Shown here piece by piece: positions 59,289-64,000 of a stretch of 64,000 bases of DNA. The stretch spans positions 124,001-188,000 of the forward strand of contig NZ_JBPOFB010000004.1 of assembly GCF_051251565.1 (NCBI RefSeq). Direction: 5' to 3'. This DNA is from Marivita sp051251565 (GTDB lineage Bacteria; Pseudomonadota; Alphaproteobacteria; Rhodobacterales; Rhodobacteraceae). Position 1 is the first letter of the stretch, and each line of letters starts with the position of its first letter. The position numbers and the translations under genes are program-made. The notes beneath the pieces are model-generated. The model ran no database searches. It had not been told where the DNA came from and saw only the letters and a program-made list of their open reading frames with translations.

Positions 59289-60227
59289 ATGAGTTGGAAC
59301 CCCGCACTTGATCCGCATTGCCCTACTGGGGAAGAGGTGGACCTTATCGATACCGTCATCATTCCCCGCGCCCGTGATCTGGGCGGGTTCGAGGTGCGGC
59401 GTGCCTTACCTGCACCGCGCCGTCAAATGGTTGGACCATTCATCTTTTTCGACCAGATGGGTCCGGCAGAATTCCTGCCCTCGCGGGGGCTAGATGTGCG
59501 TCCGCATCCGCATATTGGGCTGGCCACGATCAGCTATCTATATCGCGGACGGATGCACCACCGGGACAGTCTGGGCACAGATCAATGGATCGAACCAGGC
59601 GCGGTCAACTGGATGGTTGCCGGGCATGGGATCACCCATTCCGAACGTACGGATGATACGACACAAAAGGATCCAATGCCGTTTTTTGGGATTCAAACAT
59701 GGGTGGCGCTGCCGAAAGACCATGAAGACCGAGCACCGGAATTCGTGCATGCGGCACCGTCGGAATTGCCGCTCATCCAAGCCGAGGGCAAAGATGTACG
59801 GCTGATCCTTGGGGCGGCCTATGGTGAGACAGCGCCGGTCAAGATGGCGTCCGAGATGTTCTATGCCGACGCGGTGTTGCAAGCGGGGGCGGCGATCCCG
59901 TTGCCGGACAATCATGAAGACCGGGGCGTCTACGTTGTGGAGGGATCGATCACCGTTGCGGGCGACACCTATGAGGCTGGGCAGATGATGGTGTTCAGGC
60001 CCGGCGACAACGTGTCTTTGCAGGCCGGTGACCGGGGTGCGCGGCTGATGATGTTGGGGGGCGATACGTTGGAAGGCCCGCGTTACATCTGGTGGAACTT
60101 TGTGGCGTCTTCACAAGAACGGATCGAAGAGGCCAAAGACGCGTGGCGGCGTGAAGATTGGGCGGATGGTCGGTTTCACTTGCCTCCGGGGGATGATGAA
60201 GAGTTCATTCCGCTGCCTGAAAAATAA
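59289..60227 (+). CDS. Pirin-family protein
   Basis: The 312-aa bicupin has the pirin N-terminal block GPFIFFDQMGPAEF (about residues 49-62) and the metal-site pattern RPHPHIGLATISYLYRG with MHHRDSLG and GHGITHSER (about 72-122), giving several His and a Glu as iron ligands. The C-terminal pirin cupin spans about 200-290. Bacterial pirins include quercetinases and metabolic regulators; the role here is open. AAAGGAGA precedes the ATG by seven bases. It is divergent from the LytTR gene. Confidence 0.92.
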   Translation: MSWNPALDPHCPTGEEVDLIDTVIIPRARDLGGFEVRRALPAPRRQMVGPFIFFDQMGPAEFLPSRGLDVRPHPHIGLATISYLYRGRMHHRDSLGTDQWIEPGAVNWMVAGHGITHSERTDDTTQKDPMPFFGIQTWVALPKDHEDRAPEFVHAAPSELPLIQAEGKDVRLILGAAYGETAPVKMASEMFYADAVLQAGAAIPLPDNHEDRGVYVVEGSITVAGDTYEAGQMMVFRPGDNVSLQAGDRGARLMMLGGDTLEGPRYIWWNFVASSQERIEEAKDAWRREDWADGRFHLPPGDDEEFIPLPEK

Positions 60228-60370
60228 GAGCTGCGTTGGCGAAATTGTCATGAGGAAAACAGTGTTTCTGGCGCGTGTAAATTTTGCGCCAGAAAAGCTG
60301 AGGAAAGCGCTTGACGGGGCAGGGCACTGACCATAGAACCCGCGACACGCCCAGATGCGGGCGGCAGTGA

Positions 60371-60447
60371 GCGGTTGTAGCTCAGTTGGTTAGAGTACCG
60401 GCCTGTCACGCCGGGGGTCGCGGGTTCGAGCCCCGTCAACCGCGCCA
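60371..60447 (+). tRNA. tRNA-Asp (anticodon GTC), copy 1
   Basis: Acceptor arms GCGGTTG (60371-60377) and CAACCGC (60437-60443) pair. The anticodon stem CCGGC/GCCGG encloses CTGTCAC, giving anticodon GTC. The T arm has GGTTCGAGC and CCA is encoded (60445-60447). Confidence 0.96.
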
Positions 60448-60476
60448 TCACTGCCTATCGCATCAGCGTGAAATGC

Positions 60477-60553
60477 GCGGTTGTAGCTCAGTTGGTTAGA
60501 GTACCGGCCTGTCACGCCGGGGGTCGCGGGTTCGAGCCCCGTCAACCGCGCCA
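60477..60553 (+). tRNA. tRNA-Asp (anticodon GTC), copy 2
   Basis: The 77 bases are identical to the first copy, including the encoded CCA (60551-60553), with a 29-bp spacer between the two genes. The arrangement indicates a recent or gene-converted tandem duplication. Confidence 0.96.
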
Positions 60554-60564
60554 TTTCACACTTT

Positions 60565-61425
60565 TCACAACGATGTCAGGAACTTGATCAAGGCGTCCGT
60601 TGTGGCCTTGGGTGATTGGTCTGGAAAGAAATGACCGCCCTCGATGGCCGTGTGGCGCATATCGGACAGCCTGTCTTGCCATGTCGCTGGCACGTCCAGC
60701 AAATGGGCCATGGCGCCATCCTCGCCGTACAGAACCAAAGACGGGCAGGTCACCTTGCGGGACAGGTCGTTCCGGTCGTGATCCCAATCAATCTCGATTG
60801 CGGCGCGGTAGTCGTCGCACATTGCGCGAATGCAGGCCGGATCGCGCCACGCGCTGCGGTATTCGGCCAGCAGGTCGGGGTCGAAATCCTCAAGGCTGGC
60901 TTTGCCGAATCCCAAGAGGCAGCGTTCGAAATACGCGTCCGGGTCATGACCGATCATGGTTTCGGGAAACGGAAACGGCTGGGCCAGAAACAGCCAGTGG
61001 TAATACGCCTTGGCAATCCCGGTGCTCATATGCGTCAGCAGGTGCTCTGTGGGTACGATGTCCATCACCGTCAGGCTGAGCACGGCATCCGGGTGATCCA
61101 AAGCCATGCGGTGCGCTGTGCGCGCGCCACGGTCATGTCCAACCACGTGGAAGCGGTGGTGCCCAAGCGCTGCCATTAGCGCCACCATGTCCTGCGCCAT
61201 CAGGCGGAAACTCATATCTTGGGTAGCGGCGGGTTTGCCGCTTTGGCCGTAGCCGCGCAGATCAGCTGTCACGACCGTGAATCGGTTTGTCAGGGCAGGC
61301 ACCATGGGACGCCACATTGCGCGGGTCTGGGGAAAGCCGTGCAAAAGCAAAAGAGGCGGCCCGTTTCCGGCCACCTCATATGCGATCATCTCGTTGTTTT
61401 TTGTCGGTCTGAGTGTTTTCGTCAT
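60565..61425 (-). CDS. Alpha/beta hydrolase, probable haloacetate (fluoroacetate) dehalogenase
   Basis: The 286-aa enzyme has the nucleophile elbow GHDRGAR (Asp98, with Arg99 and Arg102), an acid Asp in MDIVPT (Asp122) and the catalytic His in GGHFFPDQ (His265). The residues that bind the halogen in fluoroacetate dehalogenases appear at YYHWLFLAQP (His143, Trp144) and CDDYRA (Tyr206). This combination points to hydrolytic dehalogenation of haloacetates, although an epoxide or other ester-like substrate cannot be excluded. Its ATG overlaps the stop of the upstream membrane gene (ATGA). Confidence 0.85.
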   Translation of the reverse strand: MTKTLRPTKNNEMIAYEVAGNGPPLLLLHGFPQTRAMWRPMVPALTNRFTVVTADLRGYGQSGKPAATQDMSFRLMAQDMVALMAALGHHRFHVVGHDRGARTAHRMALDHPDAVLSLTVMDIVPTEHLLTHMSTGIAKAYYHWLFLAQPFPFPETMIGHDPDAYFERCLLGFGKASLEDFDPDLLAEYRSAWRDPACIRAMCDDYRAAIEIDWDHDRNDLSRKVTCPSLVLYGEDGAMAHLLDVPATWQDRLSDMRHTAIEGGHFFPDQSPKATTDALIKFLTSL

Positions 61426-61988
61426 TTCGGTGACGATGAAACCATCACAACACTGGTCCAGTCAATGCTTGCAATGCGCGCAGTCTGATTCTGGGCCAAC
61501 GTAATCAGGTCAGATGGGCTTTCGAAGCCGACATATTGCAGACCCGCATTGATATAGGTTTCGTCTATTGTGCTGAATCCAATGGCTGCGACGGCCCCGG
61601 CCACCAAACCACCTGCGTTCCAGCGTCCCGTCGCACGCGGGTTCATGATGCGGATCACGTTCACAAGGTAGAACACGACGAGCCCAATGATGAGGATCGA
61701 CACGCCGTACATGGCATAGTTCAGGAATTGGGCTGGCCAACCAAGGTTCAGAAGAAACGCCTGGACCGTGTCCGGATCGTTGGCAGCGAACAATGCCGCA
61801 ATGGCAAGGCCAAAGCCGAGACCAGACATCAGGATCGGACTTTCCGACGCTTTGCCCGACGAAGTCCCCAATTCCCAAGGTTTGCGTTCATCACGCGCTT
61901 TCGCCGGCGTGGCCGCAAACGCAGGATCGAGCCGTTCAATACGGCTGATGAAGTCATCACGATCCTGTTTTTTCAATATGCGTGTCAT
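61422..61988 (-). CDS. Hypothetical membrane protein, 188 aa
   Basis: The product has a charged N-terminal region (about residues 1-48) and three hydrophobic helices (about 54-72, 90-112 and 125-140), then a polar C-terminal tail of about 45 residues. No named family is recognised. It overlaps the dehalogenase start by four bases, so the two are translationally coupled. Confidence 0.78.
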   Translation of the reverse strand: MTRILKKQDRDDFISRIERLDPAFAATPAKARDERKPWELGTSSGKASESPILMSGLGFGLAIAALFAANDPDTVQAFLLNLGWPAQFLNYAMYGVSILIIGLVVFYLVNVIRIMNPRATGRWNAGGLVAGAVAAIGFSTIDETYINAGLQYVGFESPSDLITLAQNQTARIASIDWTSVVMVSSSPK

Positions 61989-62102
61989 GCTGTAATCAAT
62001 CGCGCGGAAATGTGTTCAGAATTAGAGCCCACTGCGGCTTATATGCGGAAAACTTGATCTGTTTTTCCCCTCCGACGCGACGTCTCATGCCACAATTGCC
62101 GC

Positions 62103-63479
62103 CTATTGCGCGCTCAGCGCGTCAAGAATGCGTGCCCAGCTGCGGGTTCCTTTATGAAAGCTCTCGATGTCGTATTTTTCATTGGGGCTGTGGATTTGGT
62201 CATCATCCTTGCCAAATCCGATCAACATCGATTCCGTTCCAAGTACGGATTGAAAATACCCGGCAACAGGTATCGACCCGCCGCTGCCAATAAAGGCGGC
62301 CTCGTCGGGCCACTCATCGCTGAGTGCCTTGCGGGCGGCTTCAAAGGCGGGGGCGTCAATCGACATCACCGATGCGGGTGCTGCACCATCGCTTTTGAAG
62401 GTGACCGTGCAGTCGCGCGGCAGCATCGCTTCAACCATCTGGCGAAAGCTTTTGTCGATGGCGTCTGGGTCTTGGTCGCCGACCAGCCGGAAACTGATCT
62501 TGGCGCTGGCCTTTGAGGGCAGGACGGTTTTGAACCCTGCACCTGTATAGCCGCCGCTGATGCCATTTACCTCGCAGGTGGGGCGTGCCCAGATCATTTC
62601 AAGCGCGCTGCGGCCGGCCTCGCCTGCAAGCTCAGACAGGCCAACATCCTTCAGGAAACCTGCGTGGTCGAACCCAAGCGAGTCCCATTGCGCACGCAAC
62701 TCATCTGAAATCTCGGTCACGCCGTCATAAAATCCCGGAACAGTGATCTTGCCGTTCTCGTCATGCAGCGCCGCGATGATGTGCGCCAGCACGCGGATTG
62801 GATTGATGGCCGGGCCGCCATACATCCCGGAATGCAGGTCGCGGCTTGGGCCGGTGATGGTGATTTCCTGCTTGAGCATCCCGCGAAGCATTGTCGTGAT
62901 TGCGGGCACACGGCTGTCATAGAGGCCTGTGTCGCAGATCAGGGCGATGTCGGTTTTCAACTCGTCGGCATGGTCCCTTAGGAACGGCACCAATGATGGT
63001 GACCCCGATTCCTCTTCGCCCTCAAAAAAGAATGTGATTTTGCAGGGCAGGGCACCGTGGACCTCTTTCCATGCGCGGCAGGCTTCGACAAAGGTCATGA
63101 GCTGTCCCTTGTCGTCCGATGTGCCCCGGCCCCGGATCACGCGGCCTTTGGGGCTGTCTTCGATCTGTGGGTCAAACGGGTCATTGTCCCATAGCTCAAG
63201 CGGGTCGACCGGTTGCACATCGTAATGGCCATAGAACAACAGATGCGGCCCCGGTCCATCAACATGGCCAACAACCATCGGGTGACCGGGTGTGACGCGT
63301 TTTTCCGCATCGATGCCGATAGAGCGCAGGTCTGCGACCAGCCAATCGGCGGCGCGGTCACAGTCTTGGGTGAATGCGGGATCTGTCGAGATCGACGGTA
63401 TCCGAAGAAATGCCTTGAGCCGTTCAAGGCTGTCAGGGAGTTGGGAATCAATACGGTCCAGGACAGATTCGACAGACAT
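62103..63479 (-). CDS. M20-family metallopeptidase (dipeptidase)
   Basis: The 458-aa product has the M20 zinc-site motifs GHYDVQP (about residues 82-88), GRGTSDDKGQL (about 115-125) and the catalytic EGEEESGSPS (about 149-158), with a dimerisation domain containing RDLHSGMYGG. Relatives hydrolyse dipeptides such as carnosine-like or other short peptides; the substrate here is open. The start at MSVESVLD is chosen. It is divergent from hemA. Confidence 0.9.
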   Translation of the reverse strand: MSVESVLDRIDSQLPDSLERLKAFLRIPSISTDPAFTQDCDRAADWLVADLRSIGIDAEKRVTPGHPMVVGHVDGPGPHLLFYGHYDVQPVDPLELWDNDPFDPQIEDSPKGRVIRGRGTSDDKGQLMTFVEACRAWKEVHGALPCKITFFFEGEEESGSPSLVPFLRDHADELKTDIALICDTGLYDSRVPAITTMLRGMLKQEITITGPSRDLHSGMYGGPAINPIRVLAHIIAALHDENGKITVPGFYDGVTEISDELRAQWDSLGFDHAGFLKDVGLSELAGEAGRSALEMIWARPTCEVNGISGGYTGAGFKTVLPSKASAKISFRLVGDQDPDAIDKSFRQMVEAMLPRDCTVTFKSDGAAPASVMSIDAPAFEAARKALSDEWPDEAAFIGSGGSIPVAGYFQSVLGTESMLIGFGKDDDQIHSPNEKYDIESFHKGTRSWARILDALSAQ

Positions 63480-63621
63480 TGCGGCGTTCCTTTTGGTGAT
63501 ATCGCCGGACCCTATCACCGCTTCGGAGACTGTCCAGCCGGTCTGGCGGTCTTTGCGCGGGGTCAATGATGCAGGAAAAATGCAGATTTTATTGGTCAAA
63601 ACCACCGGTCCGGTTTGCGCT

Positions 63622-63635
63622 TTGACACAGATCAA
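63622..63635. promoter_or_regulatory. FNR-type (FnrL) box upstream of hemA
   Basis: TTGACACAGATCAA fits the FNR consensus TTGA-N6-TCAA perfectly in the outer bases. It lies 130 bp before the hemA start in the 285-bp divergent gap. FnrL control of hemA is documented in Rhodobacter, so the site is plausible; it could also act on the M20 peptidase gene. Confidence 0.62.
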
Positions 63636-63764
63636 GGCTGCGACGGTTGGTCATTCCCTAATCAGATTGTCATGGGGATATCTGACCTATATCCATTCTA
63701 AATCGTGAATGCGACGTGGTGCGACGGAAACGGCACCTAAGATCGCAGCCTGAAGGAGACGCCG

Positions 63765-64000
63765 GTGGACTACACTGACAAACTCGACGAAGCCTTGAAT
63801 CGCCTGCACGAGGAAGGGCGCTACCGGACGTTTATCGACATCGAACGTCAGAATGGGCAATTCCCCCATGCGGTCTGGCGCAAGCCCGACGGTACAGAGC
63901 AGGACATCACCGTCTGGTGCGGGAATGACTATCTTGGCATGGGGCAGCACCCTGCGGTTCTTGACGCCATGCACGAGGCGCTGGATGCCACGGGTGCAGG
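63765..64000 (+). CDS. hemA: 5-aminolevulinate synthase, N-terminal part (3' truncated by window edge)
   Basis: The frame begins at GTG with AAGGAG six bases upstream and reads VDYTDKLDEALNRLHEEGRY and onward, including TFIDIERQNGQFPHAVWRKP and WCGNDYLGMGQHPAVLDAM. This matches the N terminus of alphaproteobacterial 5-aminolevulinate synthase, the pyridoxal-phosphate enzyme that joins glycine and succinyl-CoA in the first step of heme (and, where present, bacteriochlorophyll) synthesis. Only the first 78 codons lie within the window; the Schiff-base Lys is beyond it. An FNR-type box lies upstream. Confidence 0.93.
   Translation, partial: MDYTDKLDEALNRLHEEGRYRTFIDIERQNGQFPHAVWRKPDGTEQDITVWCGNDYLGMGQHPAVLDAMHEALDATGA

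Overview
The window is chromosomal DNA from an alphaproteobacterium, almost certainly a member of the Rhodobacterales (Roseobacter/Rhodobacter group). The reasons are: a nuo cluster interrupted by the small accessory genes typical of that order (DUF5337, DUF5333, a carboxymuconolactone-decarboxylase-like gene, lipoproteins); a NuoE with a long C-terminal helix-hairpin-helix tail; a cobA-DUF2849-cysI-cysH-DUF934 sulfate-assimilation operon; and an ALA-synthase type hemA. The genus cannot be fixed from sequence reading alone. I see no insertion sequence, prophage, integrase or CRISPR array; gene order and base use look like ordinary core chromosome.

Region 1 (1-18900, + strand). The window opens inside nuoE and continues through nuoF, G, H, I, J, K, L, M and N (respiratory complex I) with seven interposed accessory genes, three of which encode exported proteins. 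A strong terminator follows nuoN. Next comes a tightly packed run birA-coaX-rnj-gph (biotin ligase, pantothenate kinase, RNase J, phosphoglycolate phosphatase).

Region 2 (18900-33350). Mostly minus-strand genes: rhlE helicase, a glycosyltransferase, prfC, an M48 peptidase, a VWA protein, a newly delimited 55-aa membrane protein, a DUF2927 lipoprotein, an acetyltransferase and a MoxR-type AAA ATPase. Plus-strand genes here are an atypical SDR, an AlkC-like DNA repair protein and a THUMP methyltransferase.

Region 3 (33350-41000). dksA, a flavin monooxygenase, xdhC plus a MoeA-like gene (molybdenum cofactor handling), infC (starting at a rare ATA codon), an Ala-rich helical-repeat membrane protein, a glycosyltransferase and fpr.

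Region 4 (40840-45370). The sulfate-assimilation operon reads leftward with start/stop overlaps at every junction. A divergent Lrp/AsnC regulator shares its intergenic region, where two 13-bp direct repeats lie exactly 42 bp apart.

Region 5 (45370-57930). A cytochrome P450 next to tpiA, a 2OG-Fe(II) oxygenase, an IscA-type Fe-S carrier, a DUF3307/SatD-like pair, a shortened TfoX-like gene, a SufT/PaaD-type protein, a RimB-RimK fusion, tgt, two small genes, lon with a candidate heat-shock promoter, and an HU-like protein.

Region 6 (57930-64000). Two tRNA-Val isoacceptors, a LytTR membrane regulator, a pirin, two identical tRNA-Asp genes, a probable haloacetate dehalogenase, an M20 peptidase and the start of hemA behind an FNR-type box.

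A dispersed intergenic repeat of about 55 bp occurs three times (14946, 28861 reverse, 48518). The observations most worth following are the duplicated helix-hairpin-helix module in and beside NuoE, the SatD-like protein that resembles a class III nucleotidyl cyclase fused to a helix-turn-helix, the ATA start of infC, the paired operator-like repeats of the cys regulator, and the dispersed repeat.
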